A stretch of 64,000 bases of DNA from JAIQFL01 sp035501495 (GTDB lineage Bacteria; Acidobacteriota; Terriglobia; Bryobacterales; Bryobacteraceae), in contig DATJWB010000038.1 of the NCBI GenBank assembly GCA_035501495.1, forward strand, positions 1 through 64,000, in the 5' to 3' direction. A model generated the notes under the pieces. That model made no database searches. It was not told the origin of the DNA and worked only from the letters and a program-made list of their open reading frames with translations. This document shows, in pieces, positions 24,233 to 32,877 of this stretch (positions are counted from its first letter, which is position 1; each line of letters starts with the position of its first letter). A program made the translations under genes and the position numbers.

Positions 24233-25897
24233 ATGACCCCCCGGCCGCCAGGACCCAGAATCGCCATCGCCCTGGCGCTCTGCGCGGCCGCGGCGGTATG
24301 GGGCCAGTCTGCCGCGCCCCACACCGGCGCGCAGCTGGCCACCTTCCACTCCGACGTGGACGATTCCGACCAGCCCTACGCCCTCTACCTGCCGAAGTCC
24401 TTCGATCCGGCCAAGAAGTACCCGCTGGTCGTCAGCCTGCACCAGGAGGAATCCAACCACCGCCTGAATCTGCGAACGCTGTTTGGCGTGGTTACGCGTC
24501 TCGGCGGCGAACCCGACACCCAGGACCTCCGTTATTTCCCACCGGTGCGCGACGTGGACTTCCTCATCGCCTGCCCGTACGCGCGCGGCACCATGGGCTA
24601 CCAGGGTGTCGCCGAGAAGGACGTCTACGACATGATCGCCGACGTGAAGCGCCGCTTCCCGGTCGATGAGGATCGGGTGTACCTCACCGGCATCTCGATG
24701 GGTGGCGCCGGAGCCCTGTGGCTCGCGCTCACTCGGCCCGATGTGTGGGCCGCGGTCGCTCCCGTCTGTCCGCTGCCGGCCGGCGCGGCCACCGAGGAAT
24801 TGGCCGGCAACGCGCTCCAGTTGCCCATCCGGCTGTTCCACGGAGATCAGGACCCGATCGCGCCGGTGTCGTCCTCTCGCGCCTGGCAGCGGCGCCTCCA
24901 GGACCAGGGCGTCAGCGCCGACTACCTGGAGTTTCCCGGCGCGCGCCACAATGCCTGGGAACTGGCCTACCGCAACGAGGCGATCTTCGACTGGTTCGCG
25001 AAGTTTCACCGCAACCGTTTTCCCGGCCAGGTACGCTTCGCCACCCGCTCCTACCGCTATAACTCGGCTTACTGGGTGCGCATCGACGGTCTGACGCCGG
25101 GCACCCTGGCGTGGATCGATGCGGAATGGAGCGCCAAGGGCGATCTCAGTGTCCAGACGCAGGGGGTCGATGGCTTCACGCTCACCATCGGGCCCGGCCA
25201 CGCACCGCCCCGGGCCGTGACCATCGATGGCCTGCTGGTGCGCGTCAAGCCGGCGCCGTCGCTGGCGTTCTCCAACGCCTCCGGGCGCTGGCAGCCCGGG
25301 AATTATCAGCCCCCCGCCAAACGGCCCGGAGCCGAGGGCCCCATTTCGGCAGCCGTCTCCGCGCGGCAGATTTATGTCTATGGCGGCTCCGGCACGCGCA
25401 CCGTCGAGGAACTGGAGGCCCGCCGCCGCGTCGCGGAGACCGCCGCGGCATGGTCCACCGCCCGCTCCCGCCTGTCGCTCTCTCTGATGGTCAAAGACGA
25501 CGCCTCGGTCACCCCGGCGGACGTCGAATCCTCCGACCTCATCCTCTTCGGCACCCCCGCCACCAACTCGCTGATCGCGCGTTTCGCCAGTTCCCTGCCG
25601 CTGGCCCTCAGCCCCGCGGCGGCCGATTATGGCCTGCTGTTCATCGCTCCCGAAGGCAAGCACTACGTGCTGGTCAACTCCGGACTGCCGTGGTGGACCG
25701 GCGCGGAAGAGACCGACCGGGCCCCCGATTCGCCCGAGCCCCAGCAGTTCCGGCTTCTGAGCTCGTTCGGCGACTACATTCTTTTCAAAGGGTCGCTCAA
25801 AAATGTAGTCGCGGAGGGCCGTTTTGATCGAAACTGGAAGGTTCCGGCCGAGGCTGCTTCCAGACTGCTGGCTCCCGGCACGGTCACCGTCCACTAA
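24233..25897 (+). CDS. Exported prolyl-oligopeptidase/esterase-type alpha/beta hydrolase
   Basis: The 554-aa protein has a signal peptide (IAIALALCAAAAVWGQ). An alpha/beta-hydrolase domain (about 40-260) has nucleophile motif GISMGGAGAL, acid in FHGDQDPIAP and catalytic His in GARHNAWE. After it comes a second region of about 290 residues with beta-rich sequence (TRSYRYNSAYWVRIDGL, IYVYGGSGTRTVEELEARR) seen in large secreted acidobacterial and planctomycete esterases. The substrate is unknown; feruloyl or peptide esters are possible. The stop is 1 bp before the decarboxylase ATG and the start is 7 bp after the DapA-like gene, so translation is probably coupled. Confidence 0.85.
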   Translation: MTPRPPGPRIAIALALCAAAAVWGQSAAPHTGAQLATFHSDVDDSDQPYALYLPKSFDPAKKYPLVVSLHQEESNHRLNLRTLFGVVTRLGGEPDTQDLRYFPPVRDVDFLIACPYARGTMGYQGVAEKDVYDMIADVKRRFPVDEDRVYLTGISMGGAGALWLALTRPDVWAAVAPVCPLPAGAATEELAGNALQLPIRLFHGDQDPIAPVSSSRAWQRRLQDQGVSADYLEFPGARHNAWELAYRNEAIFDWFAKFHRNRFPGQVRFATRSYRYNSAYWVRIDGLTPGTLAWIDAEWSAKGDLSVQTQGVDGFTLTIGPGHAPPRAVTIDGLLVRVKPAPSLAFSNASGRWQPGNYQPPAKRPGAEGPISAAVSARQIYVYGGSGTRTVEELEARRRVAETAAAWSTARSRLSLSLMVKDDASVTPADVESSDLILFGTPATNSLIARFASSLPLALSPAAADYGLLFIAPEGKHYVLVNSGLPWWTGAEETDRAPDSPEPQQFRLLSSFGDYILFKGSLKNVVAEGRFDRNWKVPAEAASRLLAPGTVTVH

Positions 25898-25898
25898 G

Positions 25899-27275
25899 AT
25901 GACTTCCGAAGAATTCCGCCGTTTTGGCTACCAGGCGATCGATTGGGTCGCCGACTACCTGGCGCATGCCGACCGATATCCCGTGCTGCCGCGCGTCAAG
26001 CCGGGAGAACTGACCGACGCGCTGCCTTCCTGCGGTCCCGAGAAGGGCGAGCCCATGGAAACGATCCTGGCCGATTTCGAGCGCCTGATCGTGCCCGCCA
26101 TGACCCACTGGAACCACCCCGGGTTCATGGCGTACTTCGCCAACTCCTCGCCGCCCGAAGCGATTCTCGCCGAGGTGCTGGCCACCGCGCTCAACGGCAA
26201 CGGCATGGTGTGGAAGACCTCGCCCGCGGTCACCGAACTCGAGCAGTTGACCTTGCGATGGCTTCGCCAGTGGAGCGGGCTTCCCGACGATTGGTTCGGC
26301 ATGATCCACGACACCGCCTCCACCAGCAGCATGCACGCCATGGCGGCGGCGCGCGATGCGGCCGATCCGCAATCGCGCACCCGCGGCGCGCAGCCCGGCC
26401 TGGTGGTCTACAGCTCCGAGCAGTCGCACTTCGCCAACGAGAAGGGCGCGATTGCCGTGGGCATCGGGCGGGACAACGTACGCAAAGTGCCGGCCGACGG
26501 CGAATTCCGCATGCGGCCGGATGCGCTGGAGGAGTTGATCGAGCGCGACCTGGCAGCGGGGTTGAAGCCCTGCTGCGTCACCGCCACCGTGGGCACTACA
26601 TCCACCACCAGCGTAGATCCCGTACCGGCCATCGCGGACATTTGCGAGACGCACGGCATCTGGCTGCACGTGGATGCGGCCTATGCCGGGTCGGCCGCAA
26701 TTGTCCCCGAGTTCCGGTGGGCATTTGAAGGGTGCGAGCGCGCCGATTCCTTCGTCACCAATCCGCACAAGTGGCTCTTGACCCCCATGGACTGCAGCAT
26801 CTTCTATACGCGGCGTCCCGAGATTCTGCGGCGCGCCTTCTCGCTGGCGCAGAACGCCGAGTTCCTGGAGGTCGGCAACCTGACCCGCGAAGTCAACCTG
26901 ATGGAATACGGGGTGCCTCTGGGGCGCCGCTTCCGCGCGTTGAAGCTGTGGTTTGTGCTGCGGTCGTACGGGCACGAGGGGCTGGCCAACATGATACGCG
27001 AGCATGTGCGCCTGGCGCGCGATTTTGCCGCCAGAATCGAGGCCGACCCGCGCTTCGAACTGACCGCGCCGGCGCCGTTTTCGGTGGTCTGTTTCCGGCG
27101 CAAGGGCACGGATGACGAGAATCGCGCGTTGCTCGAGAAGGTCAATGCGGCCGGCGACGTCTTCCTCTCCGGTACGGTGCTGAACGGCCATTTTACTTTA
27201 CACCTGGCGGTGGGAAATCAAGCCACGACGGCCGCCCATATCGAGCGCGCCTGGAAGCTGATCACCTCAGAGTAG
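25899..27275 (+). CDS. PLP-dependent aromatic-L-amino-acid decarboxylase family
   Basis: This 458-residue group II decarboxylase binds pyridoxal phosphate through K291 (TNPHKWLLTPMDCS). Other conserved blocks are YPVLPRVKPGEL at the N-terminus, NHPGFMAYFANSSPPEAILAE, HVDAAYAGSAAIVPEFR and FRALKLWFVLRSYG. The length and order match DOPA/tryptophan/tyrosine decarboxylases. ATG 25899 is chosen because the upstream in-frame extension lies inside the esterase gene. It converges with the next gene and overlaps its end by 9 bp. The exact amino acid is unknown. Confidence 0.92.
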   Translation: MTSEEFRRFGYQAIDWVADYLAHADRYPVLPRVKPGELTDALPSCGPEKGEPMETILADFERLIVPAMTHWNHPGFMAYFANSSPPEAILAEVLATALNGNGMVWKTSPAVTELEQLTLRWLRQWSGLPDDWFGMIHDTASTSSMHAMAAARDAADPQSRTRGAQPGLVVYSSEQSHFANEKGAIAVGIGRDNVRKVPADGEFRMRPDALEELIERDLAAGLKPCCVTATVGTTSTTSVDPVPAIADICETHGIWLHVDAAYAGSAAIVPEFRWAFEGCERADSFVTNPHKWLLTPMDCSIFYTRRPEILRRAFSLAQNAEFLEVGNLTREVNLMEYGVPLGRRFRALKLWFVLRSYGHEGLANMIREHVRLARDFAARIEADPRFELTAPAPFSVVCFRRKGTDDENRALLEKVNAAGDVFLSGTVLNGHFTLHLAVGNQATTAAHIERAWKLITSE

Positions 27276-28610
27276 ACGTGGCGCAAGGTATTCCAGCCCC
27301 GTGAATTCGCAGAACAACGCGAGTTCGCGTCTCCAGTCGCCGTAGACCAGGGCAATGTGATGCTCTACCGCCAGCCGCATCATGGAGTCCAGAAAGGCCT
27401 TCGCGGAAGGCTCGGGTACGACCGTCGCGACACTGCCTCGCACACCCTCCTTTGTGGGGACTACCCGGCCGCCCGCGACGAACATCCGCATCCGGCCCTC
27501 TACCGGCCGCATCGCCTTGGCCAGAGTCACGGCTCCCTGCTGGAACGGAAATTCCAGCGTAGCGCCCGTCCCGGTCCGCATGTGGGTGCGCAGCAGCGCC
27601 TTTTTCGGGTCTCCCGCGAGCGATGGATCGGCCGCGCCGCAATGCGCGAATTGAATCGCGTCCTGCTCCTCGATCCACGCCGTGATGTCGAAATTGAAGG
27701 CCGAACTGCCGGCCAACTGCGCCAGCAGGTAAGTGGTGATGAGCGCTGTGAGGTCGATCTCGCAGGTGCTGGGAATGCCCTCGCGCGCCATCAGGGCATG
27801 CGTGACGCATGGCGTGATCCCCTGCCGGTCGCGGAGCTCCGGCCAGCAGCGCACGCAATAAGCATCCAGGCGATTCTCCTGCACCAGTTGCTTCATCCCC
27901 AGATACAGCCGGAGGTTCTCCGCCAGTGCCTGCTCCCCCACCTCCCGCCGGCCGCCAGTCTCAGCCGCCAGCCGGCAACCAATCCGCGCCGCTTCGTCCG
28001 CCGAGGCTGCCCGGGCCTTCTGCAACAGTGCGTCCGGCTCGAGGTGGACGGCTGTCGCGCCCAGGATTCGCTGCAGCTCCGCTTCATCCACCGCGACGTC
28101 CACCATGCCCGGGCAGGGATCGCCAACCAACCCGAACCTTGCGCGTCGTATTTGCCGGATCACGGCCGCCACCTTCGCAGCACGCGCGACCTGTTCCACG
28201 ACGCCCGATGTCACCGGACCAACGACGTGCGCGAAACATTTCCCCAGCCGCCGGATGTTCGATCCCGACCCGGTGATTCCGCTGAGGGGCGAAGGCATGG
28301 GCACATCGAGATCCAGAAAAGGCAGCGCCCACAGCAGCAGCGGAAGATCCATCAGTTCCCGCGCCAGCGCCAGAGTCACTTCCTCGGACACCCAGGTGCA
28401 GAAAAACAGCGCGGCCAGGTCGAGGTCGCACTCCTGGAGTTGCCGGGCGATTTCCACCGAATCGAGCGGGGTGCGTGGAATCGCAGTCTCCACCACGTTG
28501 CAGCCTGCCTGCCGCAATTCGGCGATGGCCTGTTGACGCTGCGCAGCGACTGCGGGCAAATTGTAGAGCGGGTGGACACAGGTAATCAGGGCGATCTGCG
28601 GCCGCGGCAT
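27267..28610 (-). CDS. L-fucose/L-arabinose isomerase-like protein
   Basis: The 447-aa protein has a two-part fold as in the fucose/arabinose isomerase superfamily: an N-terminal Rossmann-like part (IALITCVHPLYNLPAVAAQR, LAALFFCTWVSEEVT) and a C-terminal part with CWPELRDRQGITPCVTHALM, STCEIDLTALITTYLL and the His in FAHCGAAD. Several metal-binding Glu/Asp/His positions appear to be kept. In this family many members are uncharacterised, so ketose/aldose isomerase activity is probable rather than certain. ATG 28610 is chosen over a long upstream frame that would cross the divergent cupin promoter. Confidence 0.75.
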   Translation of the reverse strand: MPRPQIALITCVHPLYNLPAVAAQRQQAIAELRQAGCNVVETAIPRTPLDSVEIARQLQECDLDLAALFFCTWVSEEVTLALARELMDLPLLLWALPFLDLDVPMPSPLSGITGSGSNIRRLGKCFAHVVGPVTSGVVEQVARAAKVAAVIRQIRRARFGLVGDPCPGMVDVAVDEAELQRILGATAVHLEPDALLQKARAASADEAARIGCRLAAETGGRREVGEQALAENLRLYLGMKQLVQENRLDAYCVRCWPELRDRQGITPCVTHALMAREGIPSTCEIDLTALITTYLLAQLAGSSAFNFDITAWIEEQDAIQFAHCGAADPSLAGDPKKALLRTHMRTGTGATLEFPFQQGAVTLAKAMRPVEGRMRMFVAGGRVVPTKEGVRGSVATVVPEPSAKAFLDSMMRLAVEHHIALVYGDWRRELALFCEFTGLEYLAPRLL

Positions 28611-28722
28611 CGGTCTTCCGTTCAGTCTATAAGCTGTGCGGCTACCCGGGCAATGCCGAGCCGACCCGAAGCGCAACAGGAAGGCCGGTTGCCGGCACGC
28701 CGCCGTGCTGTATGATGAGCCA

Positions 28723-29397
28723 ATGCGACATGTCACCTTTCCCACACTTCGGTTCCTGGCTCTGCTCGTTCCCGCCGGCGTGGCCCTCCATGGGCAAGGC
28801 GCGCCGCCGCCCATCGAAAATGATCAGGTTCGGGTAGTCTACGCCAACGACCAGCCGCACCATAAGGGCTCGCTGCATGAGCACAAGGTGAACCGTGTGA
28901 TGGTGTATCTCACGGCGGGCCGACAGGAGATCACTCCGCAGGCCGGTGCGAAGCAGGTGCTGGATGTCAAGGCCGGCGAGGTGCGCTGGAGCCCCGCCGG
29001 CGGCATGCATGTTTCGGAGGTCACCAGCGACACTGCGCTCAAGATTGTGGAGGTCGAGATCAAGAAGCCCGGCGACCCGGCCAAGGCGATCAAGTCGGAT
29101 CTGGATCCGCTGAAGGTAGATCCTCAGGATTACAAGCTGGAGTTCGAGAATGCCCAGGTGCGGGTGCTGCGGGTGAAGTTTCCGCCGCACCACGCCATTC
29201 CGTTTCATGAGCACACGCTCAATCGCGTGGTGGTCTACATTACCGACCAGAACTCCAAGATGACGGCCGCGGATGGTAAAGCGGAGACGGCGCAACATAA
29301 AGCCGGCGAGGCGAGTTGGGGCGCGCCAACCAGGCACAAAGAAGAGAATCTGAGCGACAAGCCGTTTGAAGCCGTGGTTGTGGAACTGAAGAGCTGA
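28723..29397 (+). CDS. Exported double-cupin protein
   Basis: The 224-residue product has a signal peptide (FLALLVPAGVALHGQ) and two similar cupin-like halves. The first has NDQVRVVYAND...HEHKVNRVMVYLT and the second has NAQVRVLRVKFPPHHAIPFH then EHTLNRVVVYITD. Each ends in a GE.W/RW segment. The His-x-His of each half could bind a metal. Internal duplication is clear from the repeated NRVxVYxT. The role is unknown; such proteins are abundant in Acidobacteriota. It is divergent from the isomerase-like gene across 112 bp. Confidence 0.8.
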   Translation: MRHVTFPTLRFLALLVPAGVALHGQGAPPPIENDQVRVVYANDQPHHKGSLHEHKVNRVMVYLTAGRQEITPQAGAKQVLDVKAGEVRWSPAGGMHVSEVTSDTALKIVEVEIKKPGDPAKAIKSDLDPLKVDPQDYKLEFENAQVRVLRVKFPPHHAIPFHEHTLNRVVVYITDQNSKMTAADGKAETAQHKAGEASWGAPTRHKEENLSDKPFEAVVVELKS

Positions 29398-29422
29398 GAT
29401 CCCCAGCGGGCGGCCGGCGGGA

Positions 29423-31069
29423 TCAGTCGCCGGCGACCGCCATTTCCTCCAAAACCGGCTCTTCAGCGGGCCCGATCTCGGGCTGTGGAGGTACTTTTGG
29501 GACGGGCGCTTCCCGGCCATCCGTTTTGGGAGCGGGAGGCTTGCGCTGCGCCGCCCGCCCCTGGGGGGTTCGCGCCGCCTTCTTCGGGACCTTTTTGGCC
29601 TTCGGCGGGGGCGTCTTGACGGGGTTCGCCGCGGCTGCATCAGCCGGCTTCGCCTGCTTCACTCCAGCAGCCTCGCACAATTCGTGGAAGCTCAACCGGA
29701 TGAGGTCCCGGAGCAGCGTAACGTCCGGAGCAGCGTTCGAGTCGCCAGTCAACCCGAAACACAGCTTTCCGTCATAACTCTGCGCGGCCACCCCGACTCC
29801 CAGCTCATAACCCGTCGGAACCTGCGGATACGACGCGATCATGCGCTTGCCGACGGAATACAACGTCGTTGGCGAGCCGGGCACGTTGGTGCAGATGATG
29901 TTGAACAGAGGCGCGGGGAATGTCAGGGACGGGATGCCCGCCCAGAACAGCTTCTGCAGCAGCGGCGGAGCCGACCCCAGCCAGGCAGCGCCAATCGCCA
30001 CCAGTTCCGCGGCCCGGGTATGTTTCATGGTCGCAGTCCTTTGGGCGACGGCTTGCAACATCTCCATGGGCTGCGGCACACCCATCGGCAACACCACCGG
30101 CAAAAACGTGATCCGGTTCCCCAGCGACTCCGCCTGGTCCTCTCGCCGGATACTCACGGGGCAGAGCACCCGCAGCAGCCGGTTGTCGATGCTCTGACCG
30201 TGCGCAACGGCGTAATGCGCCAGGGCTCGCGTCAGCACCGCCAGGATCACATCATTGACCTTGCAGCCGATGGTGGAGCGGATGGCGTGCACGTCCGCGA
30301 ATTGGAACTCGGCCCAGCAAAAGAGCCGGTCCCCGGTACACGGCTTGTTGAAGGGCAGCCGCGGAGTGGGCGAAGCGACTTCCGGCAGCAGGCCGGTCAG
30401 CTCGCGAAGGCCCGTCTGCATGCGGTCGCTGAGCAGGCCCTGGGTGAAGTCGAGGAGTCCCTCCTCCACCGCGATCAGGTTTTCGAGCGAACTGTGGAGC
30501 GCGCTGCCGATGGCTTCCGCCAGGGAATGCTCCGCTGACACGGCTTTCCGGGCCGGAACCCGCCGCTTTGGAACCGCACGGGAGCCTTCCGGAGTCGGGT
30601 CCAGCATTACCTTCAGCAGCGAGGCCCCCGACACGCCGTCCGCGAGTGCGTGGTGAACGCGCACAACCAGCGCTCCCCGCCCGCCCTGAAGACCTTCCAC
30701 CACGAAGATCTCCCACAAGGGCCTGGTCCGGTCCATTACTTTGGTGAAAAGACGTCCTGCCAGGTTTTCCAGTTCCGCCTCGCCCCCGGGATCGTCGACC
30801 GTGGCTCGGAATATGTGATTGCGGATGTCAAAGTGGGGATCGTCTTCCCAACTCGGATAACCGATATCGAACGGCGGCGCTACCGCGATCTGCAGGTAAC
30901 GAGGAACCAGATGCAGCTTCGAGTCGATGCTCGCTACGAATTCTTCGAATGGAATGACCTCGTCAAAGACACACACGCACGCGATGCATAAGGGTATCTC
31001 CTTACGCTCCAGATACAGGAACGCTGCGTCCGCGGCTGAGAGGCGCCGGCCGAAAGTGGTCTTGGCCAT
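29423..31069 (-). CDS. Wax ester synthase/diacylglycerol acyltransferase (WS/DGAT)
   Basis: This 548-aa enzyme would make wax esters or triacylglycerol from acyl-CoA. Its catalytic motif HHALADG lies at 139-145. The N-terminal RRLSAADAAFLYLER, the C-domain NDVILAVLTRAL and FNIICTNVPGSP are all typical. After about residue 460 there is a Lys/Pro/Ala-rich tail of about 85 residues (KTPPPKAKKVPKKAARTPQG) ending in an acidic stretch. This tail is not part of the family and resembles histone-like basic tails. The ATG at 31069 follows the stop of a small acidic protein gene by 1 bp, indicating coupling. Longer starts to 31237 lie inside that gene. Confidence 0.93.
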   Translation of the reverse strand: MAKTTFGRRLSAADAAFLYLERKEIPLCIACVCVFDEVIPFEEFVASIDSKLHLVPRYLQIAVAPPFDIGYPSWEDDPHFDIRNHIFRATVDDPGGEAELENLAGRLFTKVMDRTRPLWEIFVVEGLQGGRGALVVRVHHALADGVSGASLLKVMLDPTPEGSRAVPKRRVPARKAVSAEHSLAEAIGSALHSSLENLIAVEEGLLDFTQGLLSDRMQTGLRELTGLLPEVASPTPRLPFNKPCTGDRLFCWAEFQFADVHAIRSTIGCKVNDVILAVLTRALAHYAVAHGQSIDNRLLRVLCPVSIRREDQAESLGNRITFLPVVLPMGVPQPMEMLQAVAQRTATMKHTRAAELVAIGAAWLGSAPPLLQKLFWAGIPSLTFPAPLFNIICTNVPGSPTTLYSVGKRMIASYPQVPTGYELGVGVAAQSYDGKLCFGLTGDSNAAPDVTLLRDLIRLSFHELCEAAGVKQAKPADAAAANPVKTPPPKAKKVPKKAARTPQGRAAQRKPPAPKTDGREAPVPKVPPQPEIGPAEEPVLEEMAVAGD

Positions 31070-31070
31070 A

Positions 31071-31271
31071 CTAGAGACAACTGGCGTGGTGTCCCACGCT
31101 TTCTTCGTCATCGGAGGCCTCCTCGTCGGCCGCCAGGTCCTGACGGCTTCCGCGCTGCCAGAGTTCAAACGCCAGGATGTCGAGCTTTTCATCGAACTTG
31201 GGGCGCAGTTCCGCATCCTCGGTTGCTGCTTCCTCAAGGACTTCGCCGATTGTCACTTCTGGGGTTTCCAT
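31071..31271 (-). CDS. Small acidic protein coupled to WS/DGAT
   Basis: The 66-residue product is very acidic (METPEVTIGEVLEEAATEDA, ending with a DEEASDDEES run). A strong AAAGGAG lies 8 bp before its ATG, and its TAG is separated from the WS/DGAT ATG by one base. A TTGACA-N17-TACCCT promoter lies 55 bp upstream. These signals make it a convincing real gene, although I know no family. Its strong negative charge against the basic tail of the acyltransferase suggests the two could interact (inference). Confidence 0.7.
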   Translation of the reverse strand: METPEVTIGEVLEEAATEDAELRPKFDEKLDILAFELWQRGSRQDLAADEEASDDEESVGHHASCL

Positions 31272-31321
31272 GGCACGCTCCTTTCGCGAAAACGGGTTAT
31301 CAGGTATTAGACTCTGATAGT

Positions 31322-31350
31322 AGGGTAGGACGCTTCCGCTGTCATGTCAA
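31322..31350 (-). promoter_or_regulatory. Predicted sigma70-type promoter for the small acidic protein-WS/DGAT operon
   Basis: On the minus strand TTGACA (31350-31345) is followed by a 17-bp spacer and TACCCT (31327-31322). The -35 is a perfect consensus; the -10 is a weaker match. The first coding ATG is at 31271, giving a leader of roughly 45 bases. Confidence 0.5.
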
Positions 31351-31392
31351 CCGGAAGGGTTGAAGGGTTGGTGGAAAACCGGCCGGCGGCGT

Positions 31393-32226
31393 TTACCGCC
31401 GCAACGCCAGGCGCCGGGCTACCAGGTCGTATACCAGGGGATTGAACACCAACCCGATGTGGCTGCCGGTGACCTCGAAATCGATGGTGGCCCGGCCGGT
31501 TCTGCAGACGCGCCAGTCCACAATGCCGTCCCTCTTGGTAAAGATCGCGGTTTGCGACACCGACCGCGGCAATTTCCGTTCGAGCGACGCCAGGAAATCA
31601 CAGGTGCAGGCACCCGTATAGCAATCGGGCAGCACGCTTTCCCCGTGGCGCTCGAGAATCTGTCCCCGCACCAGTTCGGCGGCCCGGAGCACCGATGGAT
31701 GAATCGCGACGCCGCGAAACGGCGATGCCAGGGTGATCACGGATGCCACCCGTTCCGGCATCTGGCTGGCCGCCGCGCGCGCGATCACACCTCCCAGGCT
31801 GTGACCGATCAGGTGCACCTTCCCGCCGGTCTGCCGCCAGGCTTTTTCGATCGTCTGTTCCAGCCGGTATCGGATCAAGAGGTTCGGGCACTCCGCATTG
31901 AAACCGACGCCCGAAAAGTATGGGTGGTAACCGATGCGCGACAGCCACAGACGGAACTCCATGAGATAGAGGTCCGTCCCCAGAAAACCGGGGATCAGGA
32001 TGACCGCCGAGCCGTCGCCGTGGGGAATGCCGAATCCCCAGTACGCCGGCGAGACTCGCAGGTACAGCATCTCCACGCCGGCCAACAGTTCCTGCCAGAT
32101 CGGCAACTCGACTGCTTCATGTTCCCTGCGGATGCCGGAGCTAAGGTTCGCCATTCGCATTCCGGTGTGGATCTGCCGTGTCTCGCCTGCCTGATTCGTG
32201 GCCGGCAATCCGGCTGGGATCCCCAC
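31393..32226 (-). CDS. Lipase/esterase, alpha/beta hydrolase
   Basis: The 277-aa hydrolase has the nucleophile elbow GHSLGG (VHLIGHSLGGVIARAAA), an oxyanion region in ILIPGFLGTDLYL, a later Asp (TKRDGIVDW) and a C-terminal His in GSHIGLVFNP. This layout is that of triacylglycerol lipase/EstA-type enzymes. There is no obvious signal peptide. The GTG at 32226 is the longest start; ATG 32154 (MANLSSGIRREHE) may be the true one. It is the gene upstream of the small acidic protein and WS/DGAT on the same strand, about 120 bp apart, and could hydrolyse the same neutral lipids. Confidence 0.85.
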   Translation of the reverse strand: MGIPAGLPATNQAGETRQIHTGMRMANLSSGIRREHEAVELPIWQELLAGVEMLYLRVSPAYWGFGIPHGDGSAVILIPGFLGTDLYLMEFRLWLSRIGYHPYFSGVGFNAECPNLLIRYRLEQTIEKAWRQTGGKVHLIGHSLGGVIARAAASQMPERVASVITLASPFRGVAIHPSVLRAAELVRGQILERHGESVLPDCYTGACTCDFLASLERKLPRSVSQTAIFTKRDGIVDWRVCRTGRATIDFEVTGSHIGLVFNPLVYDLVARRLALRR

Positions 32227-32304
32227 TCTGGCAGTGAACGGCCGCCGGCGTTCTGCGATCGAGCCATTCCAGTTCGGTGTTCCAGCGCGTCTGCCGGCGC
32301 ATAT

Positions 32305-32682
32305 TCACCATCCCCTGGAAATCTCGTCAAGCAATTTCCCGACCACAGTTTCGATCTTTACGCGCCCCAGGCGCACTCGGGCCTCCTCCGCGGTCGCATC
32401 GTCATCCGCCAGCATGGTCAGCTCCCCATCCAATCCCAATACCGCCGCCGCCTGGAAGTATTCCAGCGGAGTTTGGTCGGTACTTGGTCCGTATATCGAA
32501 CCGGCCCCGCCCCCCAATTGGCGCTCTCCCGCGTGTAACCCGGAATCTGCAGGAACAGCAACCGGCATTTGCCGTCCGCAACCCGATCCCCGTCGCGATC
32601 GGCCTGGTGAAACGTTGCACTTCGGCCTGGTCAGGTACGAGGGATGCGCCCGGGATCCCGGATAGAACTGTGCAAAGACCAC
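32305..32682 (-). CDS. Hypothetical protein, possibly 5'-eroded
   Basis: In the 650-bp stretch between the lipase and the CE15-like gene, the minus strand has a frame of up to 125 codons. Its last about 55 residues look genuinely coding: EYFQAAAVLGLDGELTMLAD, DDATAEEARVRLGRVKIETV and LLDEISRGW, with GC-rich third positions. The first 65 residues are Arg/Cys/Gly-rich and look like non-coding translation. The real protein may begin internally, or the gene may have lost its 5' part. It precedes the lipase gene by 78 bp. No other gene is apparent in this stretch. Confidence 0.35.
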   Translation of the reverse strand: MVFAQFYPGSRAHPSYLTRPKCNVSPGRSRRGSGCGRQMPVAVPADSGLHAGERQLGGGAGSIYGPSTDQTPLEYFQAAAVLGLDGELTMLADDDATAEEARVRLGRVKIETVVGKLLDEISRGW

Positions 32683-32877
32683 TCTGTCGAGCGTAGTGCA
32701 AGGAAATGATTATGGCAAGCAAGCCTTTTCGTACGGTGTCAAACCTTGTTAGAAATGTCCGCGGGCGGTGTCGGTTCGTGGGCCGGGCAGCGGGAGGCTG
32801 GCCGGCGACGGGCAGGGCCGCAATCGAGAAGCCAGCCGCGCGGAGCCGTCGAGTGCCAACCGGCATATGATAGTCCC

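Noticed and set aside
24080..25894. A 604-codon minus-strand frame opposite the esterase gene
   Set aside because: The plus strand has a signal peptide and an intact catalytic triad; the antisense product is low-complexity and without motifs.
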